Under the pieces are notes generated by a model, which worked only from the letters and a program-made list of their open reading frames with translations, did no database searches and was not told the origin of the DNA. This document shows, in pieces, positions 8,724 to 21,000 of a DNA stretch of 64,000 nucleotides. Numbering within the stretch: position 1 is the first letter of the stretch; each line of letters begins with the position of its first letter. Location of the stretch: NCBI GenBank assembly GCA_032716605.1, contig CM064502.1, positions 40,274,507-40,338,506 of the forward strand. Direction: 5' to 3'. The DNA comes from Paralithodes platypus (Eukaryota; Arthropoda; Malacostraca; Decapoda; Lithodidae). Both the position numbers and the translations under genes were made by a program.

Positions 8724-11700
8724 ATGTCGTGCATTAGCACTGACGATGAGCGAGAGATGCCATTTGAAGGTGTGCCGTTAGTAACCAGTGAGGAGGATGC
8801 TAGAGTTTTTGTGAGTAAGCGGTACCACGTGACGGAGGAGAGGCTGACTGGGGTGGATGTTTGTGGCTTGCACCTGATAGCCAAGGTTTTGGGAATTTCC
8901 AATGTAGTAGGGATGTCCAAGGGGGAGCTGATTTCCTGGGTGTTGCGTGGGCGACATGGGGTTTCGGAGGAGAGGGCGTTTGGGGGGGTTCCTCCCCAGA
9001 TCCCCTCTCACTCGACTCCCACAGTGCCGTCCACTCAGTTACCGGAGGTTAGCACTCTCCCACAGAGGGATGAGAATTGGCAGATTGGAGTGCCCTCGGG
9101 TGGTGCACATGGTGGTTCCCCAGTTTTTTGCCCCCCCTCCTTCAGTAGTGGCAGCTCCCTCTTCCTGTCTGTCTCCAGATATGGTATTTAGACTTGAGCT
9201 TGCTAAGATTGAGGCTAGGAAGCAGGAGGATGAGACCAGGAGGCATGAAAATGAGACCAGGAGGCAGGAGGATGAGACGAGGAGGCATGAGATTGAGGTT
9301 AGGAGGCATGAGGCTGAGCTTAAGTACGACTCGGAGAAATATTGTGCTAAATTAGATTTAGATAAGTCTCGTGCAGAGTCGACAGGGACTTGGATGGGCC
9401 GTGAGGGCCAAGTAAGAGAACAGTCCTTGGCCCAATTAGTCAAATTGGTGCCGGTATTTAGTGAAACTGAAGTCACAGAATTTTTTAATCGTTTTGAGAA
9501 GAAATGTAGGGAGCATAATTGGCCTGAAGAGAAGTGGGCAGCTCTAGTCTCCTCAAGACTTACGGGTAAGGGTCTGAAGGCTTATGATGCACTGCCTTTA
9601 GAGTCTTGCATTGACTACCCAGAATTGAAGAGAGCTGTCCTACGGGCATACGAGTTGCAACCGGAAACATATCGATTGAAGTTTCGGGGTGTTACAAAGA
9701 CTAGGGAGGTGACCTTTCTTGAACATGCCCGGGACTTAAAAGATGCACTTAAAAACTGGACACGTTCTGAGAAAGCTGAGACGGCCGAACAGTTGACTGA
9801 GCTGTTTCTGCTCGAGCAGTTTTATAAGTGTACTGGTGCAGAAATGACTTTAACTATTAAAGAAAAGAACCCAAAAACTCTACAGGAGGCAGCTGAGATG
9901 GCTGACCTCCGGCTATCACTAATTCGTGGGTGCGGGTCTGCCCAGCGTAGTGAGGCAGGTAACAAGGGGCGTGACGCCCCACCCCCCCGAGTTAGTGATA
10001 TACCTTATGCAAACAAGTACAAGAGCCATGATACCAAGACTGACCACAAGACTAGCACCGTCCCATTTAAGAAGGGGCCGGGCCCTTCCCAGTACCAAGG
10101 GAAGCCCAAAGGGGAGGTGGAGTGTTATCATTGTCATAAAAAGGGGCACTTTGCAAGAGTCTGTCCTAGCAAACCACCTACAGCAGCTGTGTCTTTGGCC
10201 TGCAACATTGGTGTGTCTCCGAAGTCATCTGAGTTTGCCTGGGGCAGTTCGTCAGAGGCTGAGGCACAGCCAATGCAGAAGCACCTGGGAGGCTCGAACC
10301 CTGCTCAGGATGTTTTTTGCGACCATAGAGGGCGGGGTTGCGTGATGTGGGCGGGGCGCAAGCATGGAGTAGAGGTCTTGCGTGATACAGGTGCTTCCCA
10401 GACTCTGATGAAAAACTTGACTGGCTACCCTATAAACGCGGCTCGGGTGGTAGTGGTGCAGGGTATTAATGCAACTCGGTCATACCCGCTGGTGCGGTTG
10501 GAGTTGGAGGTGGATGGTGTGGCACGTGAATTGGATGTCGGGATTGTGGAGAAACTGCCAGTGGAGGGCGTCGACCTTCTTCTCGGCAACGACTTTGCAA
10601 TGCCCGCTTCCGAGGTTCTACCCTTAGTCGTTGCCGAGAGGCCGGCCGACGTGAGTAGGGAAGAGCAAGAGTGGGTCGAGCGGTGCCAGACACAACCCAT
10701 GGCGTGTGTTGTCACCCGAGCTCGGGCAGCTAAAGTGTCACAGCCTAGTCCTCCGCCTTCAGACCAGCGGAGGAACGATCAACAGGAGGAGGCTAAAGCT
10801 GGAGTTGGTTTTAAGAGTTTTGACTCGGCGGCTCTCCTGGGTGATTCAGTATTAGCACCATTACTTAATTCTGGAGTAGCCCCTGGGCCTGTCATCGAGA
10901 GTGACGAGGCTGGGCATGACGAGTCTCCACGACAGCAACGTTATGTACATCGAGAGAGACAGAGGGAGCAGCCCAGTATCGGGGAAGGTCATGCATTGCT
11001 CCGGGAGCAGTTAGATCGCTTGGCACCCTCAGATATAAGTCGGTTGCAACTAGAGGACCCTGAGCTCCAAACGTGTGCTAATGGAGCTGTAGAGCTCGAC
11101 GAGGACGGCGATGCACAGCCAGGAGATTTTTTTTATTTAGAAGGCATCCTTTATAGGCGTTTTCAAGACCCTAAACGTAGTTGGCAAAAGGGGTCCGGAG
11201 TAGTGGACCAGTTGGTGGTGCCACGGGAGTGCAGGGATAGCCTACTGAGGTTGGCGCATGACACACCACTGGCAGGACATCTAGGGGTGAGAAAAACGGT
11301 GGCGGCTTTGGGGAAATTGTTTTGGTGGCCGGGGATGAAGTCTCATGTGCAGTCATGGATAAACTCCTGTGATATTTGTCAACGTGTCGGGAAACCGAAC
11401 CAAGTTATTCCTAAGGCTCCGTTACACCCTATTCCTGTGATTGGGCCACCCTTTAGTAAAATTATTGTTGACATGGTTGGTCCACTCCCTCCCACTAAGG
11501 CGGGAAATAAATTTTTGTTAACCATAATGGATGTTGCCACTAGATACCCCGATGCATACCCTATGAAAAATGGAATGGCTAAGACGGTAGTCAGTAACTT
11601 GTTGTGGTACTTCTCAAGGTACGGGTACCCGGAGGAGATTCAGTCTGATCAGGGATCTAATTTCACCTCCAACATGTTCAAGCAAACAATGCAACAGCAT

Positions 11701-13833
11701 GGGATACGAGCAGTAGTATCGTCAGCGTATCACCCTGAGAGTCAAGGGGTGCTTGAGCGGTGGCATGCTACACTTAAAAGCATGCTCAGGTGTTATTGTG
11801 CTGACAACGGTATGGATTGGGATCTTGGATTGCCTTATGTGCTGTTTGCTGCTCGGGAGGTACCTGGTGAGAGCCTGGGATTTAGTCCAAACGAGCTGAT
11901 TTTTGGACACCGTGTCAGGGGCCCCCTTAACATGCTGAAAGAAATTTGGGAGGGGACTGTGCAGCCTTGTCCATTATTAAAGTATGTGCTTGAAAGCCGT
12001 GAGCGCATGCTTAAGAGTCTGGAGATGGCAGGTAGAAATTTGACAGAATCACAAGCTTTGATGAAGGACAGGTATGATCGCAAAGTGAGGCTCCGGAAGT
12101 TCACTGTAGGACAAGAGGTATTAATTTTGTTGCCTTTGGTTGGTAACCCCCTCTCTGCGAAGTACACTGGACCTTATAAAATTGTAGAAAAAATTTCAGA
12201 CTTAGATTACCTTGTTGCCACTCCAGACAGGAGGAAAAAGAACCAGTTATGTCACGTGAACCTTATTAAAGAGTATGTGAGGCGCCCCTCTGAGCCTCTC
12301 ACTGTCCCTGTGTTGGCTTGTTGCGGCCGTGGTGGAGAAGGAGAGGGGGACAGTCAAGCTTCAGAGGAGGATAGCTGGGATCAACATGTTTCAGCGGATC
12401 AGTGGGCGGGGAACTCGAGCCTAAGGGCTGACGAGGCTATAGCTCATTTGCCTGAGCCGCAGTTTGATGCTATCCGTCAGTTGTTCGGTTCATACCCCAC
12501 TGTATTTGCTGAACACCCAGGCCTCACTACTCAGGCTATGCATGATGTTGACGTGGGGGACCATCTACCCTTTAAGTCAATCCCGTACCGTGTGCCCCCC
12601 ATAAAACTACCAGCTCTGAGGGATGAGTTGGAGTATATGCTCGGTAGAGGGTTGATAGAGAAAGGCACAGTTAAGTGGACTTCCCCTGTAACACTGCAGC
12701 CTAAGCCAGATGGCAAGGTACGCTTTTGTATTGATTTCCGTAGGTTAAACGGTTTGACTCCAACTAACCCATATCCTCTTCCTCGGGTTGATGATAGTGT
12801 TGACAAAATTGGTAATGCTCGTTTTTTGTCTAAAGTAGATTTAGTAAAAGGTTACTGGCAAGTACCTTTGTCCGAGCGTGCTAAAGAGGTATGTGGTTTT
12901 GTTGTGGACGGGAGTACCTACCGGTGCAATGTTATGCCTTACGGGCTTAAGAATGCACCAGCAACGTTTCAGAACCTGATGAATGAAATTGTAAAGGACA
13001 TTCCAAATTGCACCGTATATTTGGACGATGTAATCATTTATGATGACGACTTTGAGAGCCATTGTGAGCACCTTGAGACCTTGTTCCGGAAACTTAGTGA
13101 AGCAGGTCTGGTAGTAAATTTGGCAAAGTGTGACTTCGTAAAAGCCACTGTGCAGTACCTTGGGTTTGTAGTGGGAAGGGGACAGGTGTGCCCTCCTCAG
13201 AACAAGGTACAGGCTATCAATAAATTTCCGCACCCAACAACCAAGAAGCAGATTATGAGATTCTTGGGTATGATAGGCTACTACAGACGCTTCATAAAAG
13301 GTTACTCAACGGTGTTGGCACCTCTCACAGATTTGTTATCTAAAGACAAAAAGTTTTTGTGGGCACCTGAGTGTGAAAAGGCTTTCACTTTGGTGAAACA
13401 TTTGCTATGTACTCACCCGATACTCAGGGCCCCAGACTTTAACAGGCCTTTTCAGCTGGCAACAGATGCTAGTGGTGTAGGGGCTGGTGCCGTCTTGCTA
13501 CAGACAGACAATGAAGGTGTGGAACACCCAGTAAGTTTCTTTTCTAAGAAGTTCAATGCTGCACAAAAGAACTATTCTACAATAGAAAAGGAATTACTGG
13601 CGATTGTGCTGTCGCTCAGGCACTTCGAGGTGTATGTTCCAGCCTATGGCCCAGTCGTGGTTATCTACACTGATCATCACCCTTTGAGATTCCTGAATCA
13701 ATTTCACAATCACAATATGAGACTGACCAGGTGGTCTTTGATGTTGCAGGAGTATAACCTGGACATCCGTCATATTGCTGGATGTGACAATGTGATCGCG
13801 GATTGTTTATCAAGGGTGGATGATCAGTCGTAG
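8724..13833 (+). CDS. Gag-Pol polyprotein of el1 (one frame break near 9121-9145)
   Basis: The start ATG at 8724 (MSCISTDDERE) matches the Gag start region of el3. The frame shifts by one around the T and C runs at about 9121-9145, after which one frame runs uninterrupted to 13833. Domains: coiled-coil RRHE/RRQE repeats (9219-9325), SCAN-like capsid C-terminus (about 9620-9930), CCHC knuckle CYHCHKKGHFARVC (10123-10164), protease DTGASQ (10384), integrase HHCC finger (11257-11379), DDE core with D at 11470, D at 11647 and E at 11755 (spacing 58 and 35), a GPY/F-like module near 12165 (GPYKIVEK), RT with YLDD (13018-13029) and RNase H D-E-D (13459, 13585, 13666). Integrase lies before RT, the Copia-like order of Gmr1-type Ty3/gypsy elements. 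All catalytic residues are present. Whether the frame break is real, programmed or a base-call error cannot be told here. Confidence 0.93.
9219..9325 (+). repeat. Short tandem repeats encoding a Gag coiled coil
   Basis: Degenerate 21-bp-scale units encode repeated ETRRxExE/D heptads. The same position in el2 is Gln/Glu rich and in el3 carries a 45-bp duplication, so this Gag segment varies by repeat expansion. Confidence 0.75.
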
Positions 13834-14237
13834 GCTATCACAGGTGCGTGGGTTTGAGTGGAGGAAAATAGGCTGCCCTTATAGTGCAGCCGGGAAAAAC
13901 ATATTAAAATATAAAAATCATATAAAAAACTCTTTCTTTTGATATAGGTAATCGTATAAGTTTGTCATAGCCTATAGAGTTTGAGTAGTCCACAAACTAT
14001 CAAACGGCTGAGCTGCTGTAAGCTCGCTCTGGGAGCATGATATTGTGTCTTTTTGCTATTGTTGGGAGGAGTTATAAAATGTGAATTTTTGGTTAATAAT
14101 AAGATGCGTTTTGGTGATAAACTCAGCTTTGTTTTAGTGCCATGCGGTCGCTGGGTCGCTGGGTGTGAGGGGCTTGATGGGGTTCTGTGTTTGTCAGATT
14201 TTAGCTCAGGGTTGAGCAAGTAAAATCTTGGGGGAGG
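13834..14237 (+). other. el1 3' untranslated region and polypurine tract
   Basis: There is no further reading frame of note. It contains AAAAACTCTTTCTTTT (13925-13940), found at a similar place in el2 and el3, and ends with the purine tract GGGGGAGG (14230-14237) immediately before the 3' LTR. Confidence 0.75.
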
Positions 14238-16094
14238 TGTGACGCATGTCCAGTGTGAGCATGCTGTACAGAACGCCTAGTCATGCCCCACTCTCGCTAG
14301 GATCGTCAGGGCAGGAACTTTGGCTGTAGTCTATGTAGAGTTTCCTAACTTAGTTCATGTGAGCCGTTGTACTATAAGTAATATGAATATGTATTTTGTT
14401 TTCATCTGAGTCAACGAGTTCTATTTTATATCATTAGTTATAAGTATTGTGTGTAAAACTTATTTGTAATGATGGGAGAAGCGGCAGCCACAGTTGGGGG
14501 TCAGTGGGTGCGCCATGCGGGAGGTGGGCCTAACTCACTAGCACTCCCCCCCCCTCCCCCCTCCCCTCAGTGCTAGGAAAGCCTTTGTCTATCCCAGAGG
14601 AGAGAGAGAAATTACGTAATGATTGTCAGTGGGCGGTCCTTAGTAGTTCACGTTGGGCTCACTAGAGGGCCGAGTATAAAAAGGGAAGTCTAGCCATTTT
14701 TTGATCAGAACTCATTAGGCAGAGCGACTTCTCATTTCCCTTGCTAACTATATATATTCTTCTGACTGATGTGAACTTTCTCTACTACCTTACATTCTTA
14801 TCTCCTCTTTTCCCTACCCTTTTTAACTTCCATGGTCCCGTTGGTGCAGAGCTAGTCAGCCAACGTATTATCGCTTGAGTTCTCATGAGATACATGCCTA
14901 TTAGATAGCCTATTTTGGAAGGGTTAACTTAGAATAGGATTGATTTATGTTTGTTGCACTTGTCTATGCATTTCCCTGTGTTATTATTATTATTCCTGGT
15001 TTCTGCTAGTCTAGGTAATGCTAGACTGGGGTAAGGCTTTTCTGTGTTACGAGTTGTTGTTTGATGCAGTGGTTAAGCGATAAACCTGCATACTCGTTTC
15101 GGTTCAGTGAAGCCTAGGTTGTCTTCGCGGCTGACTGTGTTGAGTTAATAATTTACAGTGCGTGAGGGCAAGAGCCTAACCACCCTGTATTTTATTAACA
15201 GCTTGTTTTTACTTTGTCAAGGAGCCGGGAGAAAACCAGATACAAGGGATCTGGATTTCTCAAAGTGCACTTGTTAGTGTTAACGTAATACTTTAAACAG
15301 TTGTGAGGACTTCGCTAGGCTACGAGCCGTTTTTGCTCAGTCACTGCTACCTTTTGCCCACAGTACCCCAGCTAGACTTTACTCGATTAGTAGATACAGA
15401 ATAGTATTGAAGCTTTCCTTATGTATGATATTGTTTATGCACTATTGATTTCATGTGTTGCAAGCTTGGCTACTTTAGTGATTAGTGGCCCACGAGCACA
15501 ATCCGAGTAGGCTATTGCCGTTGCATTTGCGGAGTACTTCTTTTTAATGTTTGCCATTTACTATTGCATATTCTTTTAATTATTCTTATGCCAATTTAAA
15601 CCTGTAATAGTATTTAATTGCCAGTGTTTTTCTTATTGAATTACTGTTCAAAATCCGATACGTACTTCTTACGAGCATCCGAGAAGCATCTAACTTTTTT
15701 CAGAAGATTCCTTGCTCGATGCTTAAGGACTATTAATTAACGTAACGTAATAGTGCCGATCCGAAGTAGAGGGTGGAGGACTTCTTAAGTTCTTAGTCAA
15801 GGGTGGATTACTTCGGCTTCGGCCAACACTATTCTTTGGTGTTGTTGTTTCTTACTTCTTTGTTTGATTGTTGACCAGACTAGAGAATTCCTGTCTCTTT
15901 ATTAGTCTGTTGTTGAACACTAGTACCGAGTTCTTGTATACCCCGTTATAGCAGATTGAACTCTGGAGGGTATTGGTGTTTTTTGTTCGGCTGGCAGTAC
16001 TCAGGGGTTGGGATCGTGTGTTTCCGTTGTGGCAGCGAGCCGTATTAGAGTCCTGATTGAGAGCCCTTGTGTACCCGAGTGCCAGGTCATAACA
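14238..16094 (+). repeat. 3' LTR of el1 (1,857 bp)
   Basis: Nearly identical to 6653-8510. It is followed by the ATCC target duplication and the resumed FB MITE. Confidence 0.96.
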
Positions 16095-16378
16095 ATCCCC
16101 ATCCAGGTGTCGATTTCTTCCTGACGAGCGATAGCGAGCCAGCATTGTATGGAGAAATCAGGCTTCGCCGGAGACATTTTTCTATCGAAAAATATACAAA
16201 CTTAGCTTGCTGTCAAAACAAAAATATATATATGCTGGCTCGCTACCGCTCGCCAGGAAAATATTGCCACCTGGATGGGGGTAAACGTCTTAAAACTGTA
16301 GGCTGAATGGGGCCGAATGGATACAAGCCAAAGAGAGAGGGAGAGAAAGAGAAAAAAAAGTGAGGTGGGCTCCCTTAA

Positions 16379-17542
16379 ACCACACTCCATCCACGACATT
16401 CCCCTTATACAGTCTAGTCAAAAAGTAATGCCCTATCTCCATATTTTCCTATATGATAAGGAGGGTCTCTTTATTCGAAATATATACAGATCAAAGGACA
16501 ATATCAAGTACCGTAACATTGCCTAACTTCGGTCAAGGGGTTATACTTCGGACATTTCTGGATAAAAGTATATAAGGTACAGTTATGGAAAATGGCTCTG
16601 CATTATGGAAGAACACCGCAAACGTACTTGTTTTTGCATAACATCATGTATTTATCCAATAACTGCGATTCATTATATTTTTTCCAGAATGTCCGGAATT
16701 ATGTCCCCATCCAAAGTCACGTCATTTTACCGGTAGGAAAACAAGCAACAACACGTCTAGCGACCCCTTAATGCTACTTGCCCTTTATAATACTGATGTC
16801 CATGTGTCTAAACAGTGCTTTAAAGTGGGCAAGGGAAAATTGGAAAGGGAAGTGCTGCTCTGGAATTAATGTCCGTGGCAGGATTAGGAGATGTTATGTA
16901 TGATATAGTTGGGTTAGCAACATAACAACTATAAGTGGTTCCTCGTGAATCTGGGGAAAAGAGAGTATATATAAACGGAATTATCCTTGATTGATCTGTG
17001 GGAAAAAAGTAATTAATTTAAATATGCAGTCAATCGCAGGTTTAAGGCAAGGTGTTTGTCTAGGCGAAGTTTAAAAGAATCAATGGTGATGCTGTCTATA
17101 ACATAATGGGGACGCCCTACATGAAGGTAGGAACTAAAGGAAACTTGTTGATGTGGGAAACTACTTTCGAGCATACAGTATTACATCAGGAATATGAACA
17201 GCTGTTAGCCAGTACACAAATCTATATACTAAATTGTTCTACTGTTCTATTAGAGTTTCATATAATGTCATCCTTTTTCCTTACAATACAGTGCGGATAT
17301 ATATTCGAAAAGCGTCGCCGAAATTTACCAGCTGTAATTTAGCTGGCGTCGGTGAAAATTGTCATTATTTTGTTTTAGAATATAAATCTATCTTGTAAAG
17401 TCAAGTAACTCTCCAGTCCATGGGAAGTAGAGATATGATCACCTGTACTGTAGTGTGTGATCCAGCCAAGATACGCCCGTACTTCCCTCAGAGAATGATA
17501 CTGAGTAAAAGTTATCAGTACTTCGGCCCACAGGAACTGCAT
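16379..17542. other. Unassigned AT-rich DNA
   Basis: No gene or confident repeat was seen. A short stretch near 16410-16432 (GTCAAAAAGTAATGCC) is reminiscent of mariner-type ends but no transposase frame or partner end was found. Reading frames here are short and featureless. Confidence 0.5.
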
Positions 17543-17747
17543 TTAACCCTTTGAAGATTGTGACACATTTTGACAGTTTATTCTAGCTATAAATAGACGA
17601 TCTTATTCAGTTTAAGAAGGATGTGTGGGAATAATAAGGGGAAACACGATTTCAATTAATCCACTGAATGCCATATATCTTCATAAACTCGTCTAAAAAT
17701 GGCCGGAAAACAGAACAGAAATGCGTATTGGATCTTGACAGGGTTAA
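17543..17747. mobile_element. TTAA-bounded MITE family 'D', copy 2
   Basis: A 205-bp element with ends TTAACCCTTTGAAGATT and the inverse ATCTTGACAGGGTTAA. It shares the internal GACGATCTTATTCAGTTT block with the copy at 5822-6417. Non-coding. Confidence 0.8.
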
Positions 17748-18085
17748 TTACCTATGAGGACAATGATAGATAATTTCATACTGGCAATGCAAGTAAAGAA
17801 ATGATGGTGGAGAGATAGAAGGAAATACGTATACCGACTGAGGAACTATTATTAGTTGACATGGTAAAAACGAGAAGAATGAAAAGGAAAATAGAAAGAG
17901 GGTTTAACTTTGGGGGAGAGACAAAATACAAATTAAATTGATAGATTTAAGTGAGAAACAAATCCAAGAACAAAACTTATCTTTGTCAAGTCATAGAAAG
18001 CACGGACACCGATGTGCAAGAAAATATATACAAATATCCTATGTAGTGTATCAACACAATCATTTTGGCATTACCATAATATGCA
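17748..18085. other. Unassigned spacer
   Basis: AT-rich, with no feature recognised. Confidence 0.5.
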
Positions 18086-21000
18086 TATATTTAATAGGGC
18101 CCCTTCATCACTGACGACTTCGTCTATTAATAGTAATTGTCTCCATTCAACATCCTGCGCCAGCATTTTTAATAGCCCGCGCGGAAGTATCATGGAGTAC
18201 TCGTCATAAGTGCACGCTTAATTCCCTTTTGGGATCGTCATTTTGATCGGGTACCCTATAGAAAAAAACTGTAAAAAAGAAAAAAAAAAAAAAATAACTT
18301 AATATCTGTTATCATGACTTGCCATATGCGTGGATTTCTCATGTTTCGCTTCCCTGACACCAGGCCCTCTAGCGGCCATCTTTGTCCTTCCTACTTCCGC
18401 GGCCTTACGATCAACAGGGCTCACGCCGTGTCCGCTTCATTCGATGTTCGCAGAGCTTCTAGTGAGTCCTTACTCATTTGTATAAATCAGTGTTGTAGTA
18501 ACAAGGTTTAGATTAGCTAGCACGGCTGCCAGATTGGTATTTCCGCAGGAAGTGTGTGGTAAAATAGGGTACCATTGTCACAGGCGTCTACGGGTCCCAG
18601 ATCGTCGTACCGCGTGTGTTATTGTTGTGATACGCCTTTAGCTGTTGTGTTTACTTAGCTAGGAGGCTACCACTCTACAAGGCATGATACAGAATGTCAA
18701 TATTGAGGAAAGTACATGCCATATTCTTCATATATCAGCAAATTATCTGGTTTAAGGGTGTCTGCATGTGGTGCTCCACCTTCCAGGGTTCGTGTTTTGC
18801 TTGGGCCCCTTGGGTGGGCCTCCCTCATTGGTGTGCTGCTGCCGGGTGTCGGAGCATCATCTGCAAGGATGTTCTTCGTACCTTGTGGTCAGCCTAGTTA
18901 GGGGTCTCCGGCGTAGGCTTCAGGTAATTTAGATTTCTAAATTCTCTGTCATTTATTTTATGCCTATGTACGCCCTATTATACGTTCATGCATGAGGGCA
19001 TGTTCTTTTGGGGTAAGGGAGACGTCCCTATATGTCATTATATTACTGTGTATGTGTGGGACTTCGGTTAATGGGGATGTGCCAACCCCATTTCCCGGTA
19101 GTTTTTGTCTGTTCCGGCGGCCCCGTGCGGTGGGTCCAGGTTATCCATCTCTAACGGGTAGGAACATTCAGAAGATCCCGGCGTGGTTTAGCTAAACCAC
19201 TCTCTCCCGGTGGAATTGCATTCCTAGCAGGGCTATAAACTCGGCCCGCCGAGTTAACTCACCCTGACTGACCCAGTAACACGTTGAGACTTTATCGCCT
19301 TCGGCGCCACGAGTCGATTGTACAAGAAGTGGTAAGATTAGTTTTGCAAACTTTCTCATTTATGATCAGACACTAACAAAAGGTCAAGGGACCTGTGGCT
19401 TTCGTCACAGGTAAGTAGTTGAAAGTCAGCTAGACGGATCCGGCGGAAGGTTAGAGTAGTGATACACTATAGCTAATTTTCCGGCGGATTCGGGTTAGGA
19501 TGTTTAACACCTCACAGGTTATCCTTATGAGCATTGATTCCTGGAAACATTTTCCAGGCCCCAGAGACTGCTTCTCCGGCGAAGTTGGCCAACTGATCCC
19601 GGCGGTGGGGGGGGGGGGGAAAGGGGAACCTCTCATTACGGCACCATGCCCAGATTTGAACTATGCGTTACTCCTACCTGCTCCCTTTTGCCTATTTTTG
19701 CTCACAAACTATGCATAAAGTGTGTAAAGTGTTTAGATCGTTCTAGAGGTTTGTGGTTATCTAAACGATGCTCTATTTGCTCTGAGTTAAAAACCGCCTT
19801 AGTGGTTAAGAAAGACTTATCGTGCCTGGCAGTATTACACGAGATTAAAGCCACATTTAATTCTTTTGCAAAGGACACAGCCCATAAGGCACTTCACTGC
19901 CATGACGAAGTGCTATGGGAGAATCTCATTATAAAGTCACCACTGGTTAAACCCGGCCCCTCTAAATCTGTACGACCCAAAGTCAAATCGAAAGCCCTCA
20001 GCAAAGAGGTAGTGAGTAGTAGCAGTGAGAGCGAAGTCACTGAGGTTCCCCCCTCTGACCGTACCAAGAGGAGACGCTCGCCCTCCCCACGGCGGAAATC
20101 GAGGTCAAGGTCGAAGTCCCCCCCGCAAACACTCTCGCCACTCTACCTCGGACTCTTCCCGATCTCACAAACGCCGGAGAGAGGACTATGAGGACACGAC
20201 GAGCAGCCGGCAGGACACTCCTCAGCCGCCGCATCCTACACGACACGCCTCTACGTGATTTGGGGAAGTCGGAAATAGGATCGGATATATTGGAATCTAC
20301 ACCTAGTCATGAACAATCATTGAGTGTGCCTCCTAATGTTACCTTTGCCATTCCAAAATTTAATTTTGTTCCCCGTAGTGTTAGATCGACAGGACAGAGT
20401 AGGGTTCTAGCCGACCAGTACAGGGGTTATCCGGCGGGGTCCCATTTCAGCTCTCAAGTGACTCAAGACTCCCAGCCCGTGGTGGCAGGGGGTTATTGGC
20501 GTCAGTCTGAACCCTCTCTTTTTAACGTCATTCCTGAACAAACTGAGGACGGTAACATAGAAATGTTACCATCATCAGTGCCAGATTTACCATGGCTCCC
20601 GGCGGATAACGAAGTAGAGAGACAAGAGAATTCGGAGCAGAGTGAGGAGCCGGCGGATGGTGTGTTCTCCCCGGCTCCTCAGTCTCTCCCAGGTAATAAT
20701 TCTGAGGCTAGTTCCCACTCATCTAAAGACTCTCATGGTAAATGGATGACTTTGGATCAGATAAGTGAGTTATTGCATAAAGTTATGCAACATTATCAAA
20801 CCCCTGCCTCTTCGGATCACCCGGTCAATATCTCAGCTGCGCCCCCTAGCACTTCTGTGCTAGCACCCCTAAATCTTCCTAAATTCATACCTTCTTGTCC
20901 AACTCCGGTGGTAGCCTCGTCTCCAGGCACTACAGTCTCGGTGACGCTAGCTATGTCCACCCTGAGGGTTGTTGCTGATGTCCCCCCAGCTCCCTTAGAT

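Larger units (their letters stand above)
6653..16094 (+). mobile_element. Complete Ty3/gypsy (Gmr1-like) retrotransposon el1
   Basis: A 9,442-bp element with paired LTRs, PBS, long gag-pol frame and polypurine tract, flanked by the 4-bp target duplication ATCC (6649-6652 and 16095-16098). By eye the two LTRs differ only in a C-run length and one GT unit, so insertion is very recent. Domain order is Gag-protease-integrase-RT-RNase H, and no env-like frame follows. The only obvious lesion is a frame break early in gag. Confidence 0.95.
6541..16378. mobile_element. Palindromic MITE family 'FB', copy 3, split by el1
   Basis: The left part (6541-6652) starts TTAA plus a run of G and stops inside the inverted repeat. 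The right part (16099-16378) resumes at the next base of the family consensus and ends CCCTTAA. The 9.4 kb between is the LTR retrotransposon el1 plus one ATCC target copy. The interruption dates el1 after this MITE. Confidence 0.9.

Noticed and set aside
9039..9476. Antisense protein opposite el1 gag
   Set aside because: It mirrors the RRHE-encoding repeats (LLVSSSCLLVS on the reverse strand). It is a shadow of the real frame.
13834..14237. env-like third gene in el1
   Set aside because: No open frame of useful length between pol and the polypurine tract, so there is no sign of an envelope protein.
16405..16470. Mariner-type transposon end
   Set aside because: One short GTCAAAAAGTAATGCC-like match only. 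No opposite terminus, TA duplication or transposase fragment found.
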